From Triticum aestivum (lineage: Eukaryota; Streptophyta; Magnoliopsida; Poales; Poaceae), in the NCBI RefSeq assembly GCF_018294505.1, contig NC_057794.1:188947716-189011715 (forward strand): a DNA stretch of 64,000 nt. Direction: 5' to 3'. Position 1 is the first letter of the stretch. Each line of letters begins with the position of its first letter. Below the pieces are notes generated by a model that saw nothing but the letters and a program-made list of their open reading frames with translations, was not told the origin of the DNA and did not search any database. The position numbers and the translations under genes were made by a program. Shown piece after piece: positions 43,701-56,012 of this stretch.

Positions 43701-44766
43701 TGTATTAAAGTGGTGAATAGTGGACTCGTGTGCGCAAAACTGTTTCAAATGGAGTATCGTAGGATAGTCTAGCCAAGAGTCAAAGCTGGCTTGCTGCAAT
43801 AACTCCACCAACCCTTCTTGATACTATGCATGTATGTAGGATCTGATGTAAGTCTTGCTGAGTACCTTTGTACTCATGTTGCTATAATCTACATTTTTAC
43901 AGAAGACGCTGCAACCCCTTCTGATGGGTTCTATGTAGACGTTGACATCAACGAGTAGGCTAAAGACCCAGGTGGTGACCCTGAGCTTGTGAAGGACCAC
44001 GTAGTATAGTTAGGCTTCCAAGCCTCTTTTATTTTACTAGTTGTCTGTACCCAGACAAAGTACTTCCGCTGTTGGCTTGTATGACTGTATGACTTGTATG
44101 TTGGGTCGTGAGACCCGTACCTTTGTGTGTATGATATGTATGGCTCCCTGAGCCTTAAATAAAGTACTTGTGTCGTAGAGTCATGTTGTGATGCTTCGTT
44201 GTATTTGCACATATCGAGCATATTGTGTGTATGATTGAAATGCTTGGTATGTGTGGGATCTGACCATCTAGTTGTTTATCTTTAGTAGCCTCTCTTACCG
44301 GGAAATGTCTCCTAGTGTTACCGCTGAGCCATGGTAGCTTGCTACTGCTCTGGAACACTTAGGCTGGCCGGCATGTGTCCTTCTTCGTTCCTGTGTCTGT
44401 CCCTTCGGGGAAATGTCACGCTTTGAGTACCGGAGTCCTGTTAGCCCGCTACAGCCCGGTTTACCGGAGTCCTGCTAGCCCAGTGCTACAGCCCGGACCC
44501 ACTTGCTGATGACCGACACGTTCGAAGCTGGGTCATGGATGCCTGTCCCTGTAAGTCTGTGCCACTTTGGGTTTACAACTAGTCATGTCAGCCTGGGCTC
44601 TTTATCATATGGATGCTAGCGACACTATCATATACGTGAGCCAAAAGGCGCAAACGGTCCCGGGCAAAGGTAAGGCGACACCCGTGGGAATACCGTGCGT
44701 GAGGCCGCAAAGTGATATGAAGTGTTACCGGCTAGATCGATGTGACATCGAGTCGGGGTCCTGACA
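40716..44766 (+). repeat. Full 3' LTR of element E
   Basis: 4051 bp with the same ends as the 5' LTR. From about 43290 onward it carries a distinct set of variants (for example aggctta, gtaaacgacg, gtggtgag, aacatgatc, gaaggacc) shared with the second truncated LTR but not with the 5' LTR or the first truncated LTR. Confidence 0.93.
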
Positions 44767-47252
44767 GCGTTGAATTAAATCAGGAAATTCCAGAATATTA
44801 ATTAAACTTCAAAAATTCATAACTTTTATTCTGTAACTCCAAATTGGACAAATTATATATGAAAAATGATCAGAAAAATCCAATCTATCCATCTGTACCA
44901 TTTCCATGCATGATCAAACAAGTTAAGTTGATGTTTTAATCAGAACAAGAAAAGGCACTTTAAAAGGCCATATTTGAATTTGAAATTTGAATCCTTGATT
45001 CAAATTTGTTCAAACCCTTCTGGTTTTAGTTGCATTAGCCCAACACACTCATATTGCCATGTTTCATGCATGCATCATATTGTTGCATATTGTTTGGTGA
45101 TGTTTGTGTATCGATGTCCTTTGCGACAGGATCTGTCCCCGAGGAGTACCGTGATTACCCTAACGAAGAACCGTATCCGTGCAACGAACCATCAGGCAAG
45201 CAACCAACCATCTGATCATATCGATACAATCCCATGTTCTCGCTCCTGCTCTCTTTTACTGCATTAAGACAACGCGATTCAAACTGCTGTGTGTTACGGT
45301 AGTTGAACCCATTTCCTCTGCATGACCTGTCATTGCCACAGTAACTAGATGAAACCCACTAGCATGTGTAGGAGTTGATTGAGCCATATGTATGTGTTGT
45401 TCCTACCTTGCTAAGCCTGCTATGCTTAGAGTCGTGTCAGGTCTGGTTCATCTGGGTGATGGGCTAGAGTGAAATGATTATGTCGGTAATGAGAGTGGTG
45501 TGGTGAACACGAATTGGTAAAGGTATCGATGAGAGGCCATGTAGGAGTACATGGTGGGTTGTTTCATTGAAGCCGACCTTAAGCACTGAGATCTGTATGT
45601 GTGATTTAAGAATCAGCTACTACCATGCATTGGGCCCGAAACCAATGGACCCTCTCGACTTCTTATTCACCCTAGTTCTCCGTCCAGGAGTTGCAAGTAG
45701 TTTCTGGTGTTTGTAGCCTACTGGAGGCCGTGGACAGCGCTGACCGTAGGGGTGGGCTGTGATGCGGTAGGTACGTGGCACGGTGTACCGAATACCCGTT
45801 AGGTATCTCGGGAACCCTGTTCACATCGTTCGGGGCCGTATGGGAAACCTCGGCCGGACTCCCTGCGGATGGAACCTGAATAGGCGATAAACCTGGACTG
45901 GAAGCTTAGGTGATTAGGTAGGTCGTGGCCGACACCCACGTTGGGCTTCCGCTTGAAGGTTGCCGAGTACATGTCGTGTAGACGACGGTAAGTGGAGAGA
46001 GCGTGTATGAAGAAGTACCCCCTGCAGGGTTAACAGGATCTATTCGAATAGCCGCGTCCGCGGTAAAGGACTACTTGGTTGCCTATACAGTTCATAGACA
46101 AGTAAATGGAAACTGTTAAAAGCCTCAAGATAAGTGTGAGTGCCGAGGATGGCTCTTCCGTAGGAAGACGGAGGTGGATCCTCGGTAGTGTATTGAAGTG
46201 GTGAGTAGTGGACTCGTGTGCGCAAAACTATTTCAAATGGAGTATCGTAGGATAGTCTAGCCAAGAGTCAAAGCTGGCTTGCTGCAATAACTCCACCAAC
46301 CCTTTTTGATACTATGCATGTATGTAGGATCTGATGTAAGTCTTGCTGAGTACCTTTGTACTCATGTTGCTATAATCTACATTTTTACAGAAGACGTTGC
46401 AACCCCTTCTGATGGGTTCTATGTAGACGTTGACATCAACGAGTAGGCTAAAGACCCAGGTGGTGACCCTGAGCTTGTGATGGACCACATAGTATAGTTA
46501 GGCTTCCAAGCCTCTTTTATTTTACTAGTTGTCTGTACTCAGACAAGTTACTTCCGCTGCTGGCTTGTATGACTGTATGACTTGTATGTTGGGTCGTGAG
46601 ACCCGTACCTATGTGTATGATATGTATGGCTCCCTGAGCCTTAAATAAAGTACTTGTGTCATAGAGTCATGTTGTGATGCTTCGTTGTATTTGCACATAT
46701 CGAGCATATTGTGTGTATGATTGAAATGCTTGGTATGTGTGGGATCTGACTATCTAGTTGTTTATCTTTAGTAGCCTCTCTTACCGGGAAATGTCTCCTA
46801 GTGTTACCGCTGAGCCATGGTAGCTTGCTACTGCTCTGGAACACTTAGGCTAGCCGGCATGTGTCCTTCTTCGTTCCTGTGTCTGTCCCTTCGGGGAAAT
46901 GTCACGCATTGAGTACCGGAGTCCTGTTAGCCCGCTACAGCCCGGTTTACCGGAGTCCTGCTAGCCCAGTGCTACAGCCCGGACCCACTTGCTGATGACC
47001 GACACGTTCGAAGCTGGGTCATGGATGCCTGTCCCTGTAAGTCTGTGCCACTTTGGGTTTACGACTAGTCATGTCAGCCCGGGCTCCTTATCATATGGAT
47101 GCTAGCGACACTATCATATACGTGAGCCAAAAGGCGCAAACGGTCCCGGGCAAAGGTAAGGCGACACCCGTGGGGATACCGTGCGTGAGGCCGCAAAGTG
47201 ATATGAGGTGTTACCGGCTAGATCGATGTGACATCGAGTCGGGGTCCTGACA
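44767..47252 (+). repeat. First truncated LTR copy of element E with leader remnant
   Basis: Begins gcgttg, the first six bases of the LTR-adjacent leader, then jumps at 44773 to the LTR interior (aattaaatcagg, equivalent to 32222 in the 5' LTR) and runs to the LTR end gtcggggtcctgaca. About 2.48 kb. Its variants follow the 5' LTR type (aagctta, gtagacgacg, gtggagag, aacagg). Confidence 0.9.
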
Positions 47253-48640
47253 GCGTTGGTATCAATAGGCGATAAACCTGGACTGGAGGCTTAGGTGATT
47301 AGGTAGGTCGTGGCCGACACCCACGTTGGGCTTCCGCTTGAAGGATGCCGAGTACATGTCGTGTAAACGACGGTAAGTGGTGAGAGCGTGTATGAAGAAG
47401 TACCCCCTGCAGGGTTAACATGATCTATTCGAATAGCCGCGTCCGCGGTAAAGGACTACTTGGTTGCCTATACAGTTCATAGACAAGTAAATGGAAACTA
47501 TTAAAAGCCTCAAGCTAAGTGTGAGTGCCGAGGATGGCTCTTCCGTAGGAAGACGGAGGTGGATCCTCGGTAGTGTATTGAAGTGGTGAGTAGTGGACTC
47601 GTGTGCGCAAAACTATTTCAAGTTGGAGTATCGTAGGATAGTCTAGCCAAGAGTCAAAGCTGGCTTGCTGCAATAACTCCACCAACCCTTCTTGATACTA
47701 TGCATGTATGTAGGATCTGATGTAAGTCTTGCTGAGTACCTTTGTACTCATGTTGCTATAATCCACATTTTTACAGAAGACGCTGCAACCCCTTCTGATG
47801 GGTTCTATGTAGACGTTGACATCAACGAGTAGGCTAAAGACCCAGGTGGTGACCCTGAGCTTGTGAAGGACCACATAGTATAGCCAGGCTTTCCAAGCCT
47901 CTTTTATTTACTAGTTGTCTGTACCCAGACAAGTTACTTCCGCTGTTGGCTTGTATGATTGTATGACTTGTATGTTGGGTCGTGAGACCCGTACCTTTGT
48001 GTGTATGTTATGTATGGCTCTCTGAGCCCTAAATAAAGTACTTGTGTCGTAGAGTCATGTTGTGATGCTTCGTTGTATTTGCACATATCGAGCATATTGT
48101 GTGTATGATTGAAATGCTTGGTATGTGTGGGATCTGACTATCTAGTTGTTTATCTTTAGTAGCCTCTCTTACCGGGAAATGTCTCCTAGTGTTACCGCTG
48201 AGCCATGGTAGCTTGCTACTGCTCTGGAACACTTAGGCTGGCCGGCATGTGTCCTTCTTCGTTCCTATGTCTGTCCCTTCGGGGAAATGTCACGCTTTGA
48301 GTACCGGAGTCCTGTTAGCCCGCTACAGCCCGGTTTACCGGAGTCCTGCTAGCCCAGTGCTACAGCCCGGACCCATTTGCTGATGACCGACACGTTCGAA
48401 GCTGGGTCATGGATGCCTGTCCCTGTAAGTCTGTGCCACTTTGGGTTTACGACTAGTCATGTCAGCCCGGGCTCTTTATCATATGGATGCTAGCGACACT
48501 ATCATATACGTGAGCCAAAAGGCGCAAACGGTCCCGGGCAAAGGTAAGGCGACACCCGTGGGAATACCGTGCGTGAGGCCGCAAAGTGATATGAAGTGTT
48601 ACCGGCTAGATCAATGTGACATCGAGTCGGGGTCCTGACA
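47253..48640 (+). repeat. Second truncated LTR copy of element E with leader remnant
   Basis: Begins gcgttggtatca, leader plus the first eight bases of a canonical primer site, then jumps near 47264 to the LTR interior (aataggcgataaacc, equivalent to 33327) and runs to the LTR end. About 1.38 kb. Its variants follow the full 3' LTR type. It is followed directly by the right target duplication ATGAG. Confidence 0.9.
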
Positions 48641-50996
48641 ATGAGAGAAGGAATAAAATGACTTTCCCAAAATAAAAAATATTGAGGATTTAATTAAAAA
48701 ATCAAATAAGATTTTATTTTGGTTTTATTTGCTATTTTATTTGAATTTAGGAAAAATGCGCGTTTTTCAAAATTGCATTTAGGCCCCAAATAAATGTTCA
48801 TCCTGTGCGGCTTGATTTTAGAAGCCGAGGAAATTTTATTTCGGGATTTTTGGAGTCCGTTTAATATTTCTTTTGTTTTTTTCTGAGCGTAATTATTTTA
48901 AAAAAAAAGTCCGAACCGACCTCTGGGCCGTGTTTGGCCCGGACTCCTAGGGGGGGGCTTTATATAGCACGCCACCCAGGCCGAAGCAGCTCAAGCCGCC
49001 GCCCCCAAACCCTAGCCCCAGCCGCCGCCGCCAGCCGCTGCTGCGCCGCCGCCCGCCGTCGTCGCGCTGCCGTCCCGCCACCGCCGGAGCCCGCCGCCGA
49101 CGAGGTCGACTCCGCCGCCACTGCCGGTTTTTTAGAAAACCGTTGGTTTTCACCGGTTTATTTTCGGTTTTTTTAGTTTCGTTTTTTTATAGATCGGTTT
49201 TTTTCTCGGTTTAGTTAATTAGCGAGCGTTCGCTCGTTCGTTCGTTTTAACGAACACATTCATCGTTTAGATCCAGATAACGAACGTTCGTTCGTTAATC
49301 TGTTCATCGTTGTTCTTTTTCTCGGATTTGTTCCGCGATTTTTCTGATCGCGATTTCTGATATGTTCGTTTTAGTATAACTTTTCGCTCGTTTATCAGAA
49401 TCAGGTGATTCAAGCGCCTGGAGTTTCGCCTCGAAACCCTCTTTCCATTTAACCAACTCAAACAAGCTTTTGCCTCTGTAAAATTTGACCTAGATCCAGT
49501 ATAGTAGACGATGCCTGTTTCTTTTGCCGTTTGTCTTTCGTTGGTTCCTTCGATTTGATTCTTTTTGCCAACCGGAGTTCTTAAGTTGAACTTTCTGGTT
49601 AGATCTCTTATTTGAGTTTTACATGTGCATTAGTTGAGTACTTATTGTATGCTTGTTTGTTTGCGATAGAGTACTCGGAGTGCGCTGCTTGTTACTTCGA
49701 ATCGCTAGGTTTTACGGATCATCAGCAAGGCAAGTAACACTTTGATCATACTTCCTATTACTCAGTTTTTATTGCATTAGATCAATCCTCACACATTGCA
49801 TGATTAGGATCTAATTAAATTGTGGGTCTGGGAAGTAGATGAGGTAGTACCTATTACCTGTTAATATCAAACCTTTGGGAGTTACTTCAACGTTTGCTTA
49901 TTATGCCATGCTATGCTAGTAGACGTGGATTGGGTGAGTGTATCCATGTTAGATGTGAGTATGTTAAATTAATGGTTTATCTAAGGTGGCAACTTAAATA
50001 CACATCTAGGTGGATTGAGGCACCTGGCTATTCCAGCAATTGCCTGTTTTTCTTTTGGACCGCCACCCAGGCTCAAAGGGATCATGAGATTATTCATACT
50101 AGAAACTTCCGTGTGCAGCCACAAGCTACTATGGGCTCTAGCATAGTTGACTAAGTTGTGCGAACTCTTACAGTGGTAGACTAGAAGATTTAGGGGAAAG
50201 TAGGTGTAACGGTCTACCTGTTCTTAAGGTGTGAGCGCTTCTGAAAAACTATGTCTTGGTCATCCGTTTCTCAAACACCATGTAGTGCGAGAATCCCAAT
50301 GGAGGAGATCGAGTCTTGTGAGGAAAAGTGCGCAAACCTCTGCAGAGTGTATAAACTAATCATGGTTAGCCGTGTCCCCGGTTATGGACATCTTGAGTAT
50401 CTAGTACTTGGATTATCATGTGAATCTCATCATGTTACTCTAATTAATTTTGTTGGGTCAATGATGATGCTTAATTGGGATTGAGAGGGTGTCTACACTC
50501 TCAATGTTTAACAACCACTATGATAGTTAAATAAAATGTATTCTTTTGCAGTAGGGGAAAATTGGCTTTACGAAAAATTGTAACCATAGAGCTTTCCACC
50601 AGCCAAATATGCATGTAGTATAGCCTTATTGTTTCATTGCTCTCTATGTGTTACATTGCCTAGCATATTCCATGTGCTGACCCGTTTCGGGCTGCAACGT
50701 TCATGTTGCAGACTTTTCAGACGATGAGTAAGGTGCCTTTAGGTCGTGGTTCTATACTCAGTGATGCCGTTGGAGTTGATGGACTCACTTATGTTGCAAG
50801 CCTTCCACTGTTATCGTTATTAGATGGCCTTAAGCCATATTTATTGTAATAAGTTCTCTTTTGAGACACTCGATGTAATAAGTGTGTGATTGCTACTCTG
50901 TTATAAATCCTTCAAGTACTGTGTGGTGTCAGCATTTCTGATCCAGGGATGACACCAGAGCACAGAGATTGGACCGTTTGAGGTCTAGTCGCTACA
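48641..50996 (+). repeat. 3' LTR of element C, second part
   Basis: Resumes C after E: atgagagaaggaataaaatg matches the 5' LTR near 22676. It contains TATA tttatata (48959-48966) and an extra CCG-rich segment of about 55 bp near 49025-49085 absent from the 5' LTR. It ends gtctagtcgctaca at 50996, followed by the right target duplication TCATT (50997-51001). Confidence 0.92.
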
Positions 50997-51001
50997 TCAT
51001 T

Positions 51002-51991
51002 GCATATCCCGGTACACCGCCAGAGGCATTCATAGAGTCATACTATGTTCTAGTATCGAGTTGTAATCTTTGAGTTGTAAATAAATAGAAGTGTGATGAT
51101 CGTCATTAATAGAGCATTGTCCCAAAAAAAGAAAAAAAGAAAGGCCAAAAAAAAGAAAGGCCACTTAAAAAAAAGGCCAAAAAAGGCCAAATAAAAAAAG
51201 AGAAAAAGGGGCGATGCTACTATCCTTTTACCACACTTGTGCTTCAAAGTAGCAACATGATCTTCATGATAGAGAGTCTCTTGTTTTGTCACTTTCATAT
51301 ACTAGTGGGAATTTTTCATTATAGAACTTGGCTTGTATATTCCAACAATGGGCCTCCTCAAGTGCCCTAGGTCTTCGTGAGCAAGCAAGTTGGATGCACA
51401 CCCACTTAGTTTCTTTGTTGAGCTTTCATACATTTATAGCTCTAGTGCATCCGTTGCATGGCAATCCCTACTCCTTGCATTAACATCAATCGATGGGCAT
51501 ATCCATAGCCCATTGATTAGCCTCGTTGATGTGAGATTTCTCCTTTTTGTCTTCTCCACATAACCCCCTTATTATATTCTATTCCACCCATAGTGCTATG
51601 TCCATGGCTCGCGCTCATATATTGCGTGAAAGTTTATAGGTTTGAGATTGCTAAAGTATGAAACAATTGCTTGGCTTGTCATCGGGGTTGTGCATGATGA
51701 GATCATTCTTGTGTGACGAAAATGGAGCATGACCAAACTATATGATTTTGTAGGGATGAACTTTCTTTGGCCATGTTATTTTGAGAAGACATAACTGCTT
51801 TGTTAGTATGCTTGAAGTATTATTATTTTTATGTCAATATGAACTTTTGTCTTGTATCTTTCGGATCTGAATATTTGTGCCACAATTAAGAAGAATTACA
51901 TTGAAATTATGCCAAGTAGCACTCCGCATCAAAAATTCTGTTTTTATCATTTACCAACTCGAGGACGAGCAGGAATTAAGCTTGGGGATGC
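51002..51991 (+). mobile_element. Element B internal region, 3' side, with polypurine tract
   Basis: Non-coding. An A/G-rich low-complexity stretch (aaaaaaagaaaggcc units) spans 51121-51210. The polypurine-type tract aattaagcttggggatgc lies at 51974-51991 against the 3' LTR. The segment 51000-51400 is the inverted counterpart of element A at 17700-18000. No gene seen. Confidence 0.75.
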
Positions 51992-53713
51992 TGATACATC
52001 TCCAACGTATCTATAATTTTTGATTGATCCATACCATATTATCTTCTGTTTTGGACATTATTGGGCTTTATTATCCACTTTTATATTATTTTTGGGACTA
52101 ACCTATTAACCCAGAGCCCAGTGCCAGTTTCTGTTTTTCCTTGTTTTAGAGTATCGCAGAAAATGAAAATCAAACGGAGTCCAATTGACCTGAAACTTCA
52201 TGGAAGTTATTTTTGGAAGGAAAGCAACCTGATAGACTTGGAATGCATGTCAGGAAATAAACGAGAGAGCCACGAGGTAGGGGGCGTGCCCACCCCCCTG
52301 GGCACGCCCTCCACCCTCGTGGGCCCCTCATGGGCCCCATGACATACTTCCCCCTGGGCACGCCCTCCACCCTCGTGGGCCCCTCATGGGCCCCATGACA
52401 TACTTCTTCCACCTATATATCTCCATATACCCTAAAACGATCGGGGAGCACAATAGATCGGGAGTTCCGCCGCCAGAAGCCTCCGTAGCCACTGAAAACC
52501 AATCTAGACCCGTTCTGGCACCCTGTCGGAGGGGGAATCCCTCTTCGGTGGCCATCTTCATCATTCCGGTGCTCTCCATCACGAGGAGGGAGTAGTTCTC
52601 CCTCGGGGCTGAGGGTATGTACCAGTAGCTATGTGTTTGATCTCTCTCTCTCTCTCTCGTGTTCTTGAGGTGATATAATCTTGATGCATCGCGAGCTTTG
52701 CTATTATAGTTGGATCTTATGATGTTTTCTTCCCCCTCTACTCTCTTGTAATGGATTGAGTCTCCCCTTTGAAGTTATTTTATCAAATTGAGTCTTTAAA
52801 GATTTGAGAACACTTGATGTATGTCTTGCCGTGCGTATCTGTGGTGACAATGGGATACCACGTGATTCACTTGATGTATGTTTTGGTGATCAACTTGCGG
52901 GTTCCGCCCATGAACCTATGCATAGGGGTTGGCACACGTTTTCATCGTGATTCTCCGGTAGAAACTTTGGGGCACTCTTTGAGGTTCTATGTGTTGGTTG
53001 AATAGATGAATGTGAGATTGTGTGATGCATATCGTATAATCATACCCACGGATACTTGAGGTGACATTGGAGTACCTAGGTGATATTAGGGTTTTGGTTG
53101 ATTTGTGTCTTAAGGTGTTATTCTAGTACGAACTCTAGGGTTGTTTGTGACACTTATAGGAATAGCCCAACGGATTGATTGGAAAGAATAACTTTGAAGT
53201 GGTTTTGTACCCTACCATAATCTCTTTGTTCGTTCTCCGCTATTAGTGACTTTGGAGTGACTCTTTGTTGCATGTTGAGGGATAGTTATGTGATCCAATT
53301 ATGTTATTATTGTTGAGAGGACTTGCACTAGTGAAAGTATGAACCCTAGGCCTTGTTTCAACACATTGCAATACCGTTTATGCTCACTTTTATCGTTAGT
53401 TACCTTGCTGTTTTTTATATTTTCAGATTATAAAAACCTTTATCTACTATCCATATACCACTTGTATCACCATCTCTTCACCGAACTAGTGCACCTATAC
53501 AATTTACCAGTGTATTGGGTGTGTTGGGGACACAAGAGACTCTTTGTTATTTGGTTGCAGGGTTGCTTGAGAGAGACCATCTTCATCCTACGCCTCCTAC
53601 GGATTGATAAACCTTAGGTCATCCACTTGAGGGAAATTTGCTACTGTCCTACAAACCTCTGCACTTGGAGGCCCAACAACATCTACAAGAAGAAGGTTGT
53701 GTAGTAGACATCA
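51992..53713 (+). repeat. 3' LTR of element B
   Basis: 1722 bp, same ends as the 5' LTR. A 56-bp tandem duplication starting cccctgggcacg at 52295 and again at 52351 accounts for the length difference. TATA ctatatat at 52413-52420. Followed by target duplication AAGTT (53714-53718). Confidence 0.92.
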
Positions 53714-56012
53714 AAGTTACATGGCAATATATCACGGAATGGCTATGGAAATGCCATAATAGGTAGGTATGGTGGCTGTTTTGAGGAAGATATAATGAGG
53801 CTTATGTGTGATAGAGTGTATCATATCACGGGGTTTAGATGCACCGGCGAAGTTTGCACCGACTCTCAAGGTGAGAAAGGGCAATGCACGGTACCGAAGA
53901 GGCTAGCAATGATGGAAGGGTGGGAGTGCGTATAATCCATGGACTCAACATTAGTCATAAAGAACTCACATACTTATTGCAAAAATCTATTAGTCATCGA
54001 AACAAAGTACTACACGCATGATCCTAGGGGGATAGATTGGTAGGAAAAGACCATCACTCGTCCCCGACCGCAACTCATAAGGAAGACAATCAATAAATAA
54101 ATCATGCTCCGACTTCATCCATAGCGGTTCACGATACGTGCATGCTACGGGAATCACAAACTTCAACACAAGTATTTCTACAATCCACAACTATCCACTA
54201 GCATGACTCTAATATCACCATCTTTATATCGCAAAACTATTGCAAGGAATCAAACATATCATATTCAGTGATCTACAAGGATTTTATCACTAACCATGTG
54301 AATGACCAGTTCCCGTCATCTCTCTAAATAGATATAAGTGAAGCAAGAGAGTTTAATTCTTTCTACAAAAGATATGCCCACGCTCTAACAAATATAAGTG
54401 AAGCAAAAGAGCATTCTACAAATGGCGGTTTTCTATGTGAAGAGAAACAGGCAATCCAAACATCAAAAGATATAAGTGAAGCACATGAAGCATTCTATAA
54501 AGCCATACTCAAAAGATATAAGTAAAGTGCAATGAGCATTCTGTAAATCAACCAAGGACTATCTCATACCAGCATGGTGCATCAAATAAAAGTGAAAACT
54601 AAATGCAAAAGATGCTCCAAGATTTACGCATATCATGTGACGAATAAAAATATAGCTCCAAGTAAAATTACCGATGATTGTTAGAAGAAAGAGGGGATGC
54701 CTTCCGGGGCATACCCAAGCTTGGTTGCTTGGTAGTCCTTGAATATTTTCTTGGGGTGCCTCGGGCATCCCCAAGCTTAGGCTCTTGCCACTCCTTATTC
54801 CTTCATCCATCGTGATCTCTCCCAAAACTTGAAAACTTCAATCACACAAAACTTAACAAAAAGTTCGGTAAGATCCGTTAGTATAATAAAGCAAATCACT
54901 ACTCTAAGTACTGTTGCAAACCAATTAATATTTTGTTTTTCAATTGTAGCTACTTTAATACAACTTTTCCATGGCTTAATCCACTGATATAAATTGATAT
55001 TTTCATCAAAACAAGCAAACTATGCATCAAAAACAGAATCTGTCTTAAACAGGTCAGTCTGTAATAATATGAATATTCACCATACCTATGGTACTCCAAC
55101 AATTCCGAAATAATTAATACAAATAAAAAATTTGTATGTAAAGACAGTGCAAAAAGTTTCAGAACCGTTTGACGTTCCAGTAAAAAATGTAAAATCACGC
55201 ACTACAGCCAAAGTTTCTGTTCTGCACCGCACAAACCAACAAGCAATGTAAACATCCTAAAGGCAAACCATGGCACATTATTTTTATAATACAATGAAAT
55301 TGTACAAGGGGATAATTATTTTTGTTGAAAAGTTTCTGTAATTAAGATTCACAAAGTTTCCGTGAGCATGAACAAAGTTCAAGGAGCTCCCCCACTTCAA
55401 CAATGCTTGTCTCTCTCACTTTCACTTTCCTTTTTGAAAAGTTTTGGGTTCCCTTCTTTATTTTTTTGTTTTTAAACTATATAAAAGCACTCAACAGAAC
55501 TAAATGAATCTCTAAAACTTCTGGGTTGTCCCCCTGGCAGCACTTTCTTTAAAGCCATTAAGCTAGGCATAAGGTGCTCAAGTAATGAATCCACCCGGAT
55601 CCCAAGGTATATCAAAGCCAATTTTAATTAACAATGATTTGTGATTTAGTAGTGAGCACAAAGTAACATATATCATGCAACAATGAAGTCTAACTCGCTT
55701 CCTATGCATCATCATGTCATAAAAGAACAATTCATGCACACATAGTAAAGGCCAATGCATAGTATAAACAACTTGTTGCAATTTTATCGTATTGGAAACA
55801 TGGAGAGGCGGAGATGTAGTTCCTCTCTCATAATAATTTCAAGTAGGGGCGGCAAGCACATGCATATTATATCTATCAAAATCATCATGTGTAGTAGTGA
55901 AACGCAACCCATCAATATAATCCTTAATATGGGGAAACTTCTTCGATATAGTGTACTCGGGAGAATTCAAAAAGATAATATGACTATCATGTATGGGTGC
56001 AATAGGAACAAT

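Larger units (their letters stand above)
30650..48640 (+). mobile_element. Element E: large chromovirus with a compound 3' end of three LTR copies
   Basis: Innermost element, flanked by ATGAG (30645-30649 and 48641-48645). 5' LTR 30650-34700, internal 34701-40715, full 3' LTR 40716-44766, then two 5'-truncated LTRs (44773-47252 and 47264-48640). The target duplication encloses all of it, so the extra LTR pieces belong to E and are not separate insertions. gag-pol is one long frame with a single nonsense codon. The long LTRs (about 4.05 kb) and C-terminal chromodomain suggest the Tekay/Del branch of chromoviruses. Confidence 0.92.
22455..50996 (+). mobile_element. Element C: chromodomain Gypsy retrotransposon (chromovirus), interrupted by E
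   Basis: Plus-strand element inside B, flanked by TCATT (22450-22454 and 50997-51001). 5' LTR 22455-24974; primer site 24978-24990; pre-gag ORF; decayed gag-pol with C-terminal chromodomain; polypurine tract 30411-30423; 3' LTR in two parts (30424-30649 and 48646-50996, with the E target duplication between). Without E it is about 10.5 kb. The C-terminal chromodomain and tRNA-Met-type primer site put it in the chromovirus branch of Ty3/Gypsy. Confidence 0.93.
18060..53713 (+). mobile_element. Element B: non-autonomous Athila-like LTR retrotransposon, interrupted by C
   Basis: Plus-strand element inside A, flanked by AAGTT (18055-18059 and 53714-53718). 5' LTR 18060-19725, primer site 19736-19753, 3' polypurine tract 51975-51991, 3' LTR 51992-53713. 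Without element C it is about 7.1 kb with about 3.7 kb of internal DNA and no pol domains, so non-autonomous. Its internal sequence shares blocks with A in opposite orientation. Confidence 0.92.

Noticed and set aside
34107..48638. Repeated small frames in the distal LTR of E (four near-identical copies of a frame on each strand)
   Set aside because: They repeat because the LTR segment is present four times; no coding signature.
44767..48640. Idea that the truncated LTR copies are independent solo LTR insertions
   Set aside because: There are no target duplications between them and each junction holds primer-site leader bases; the single ATGAG pair encloses all pieces.
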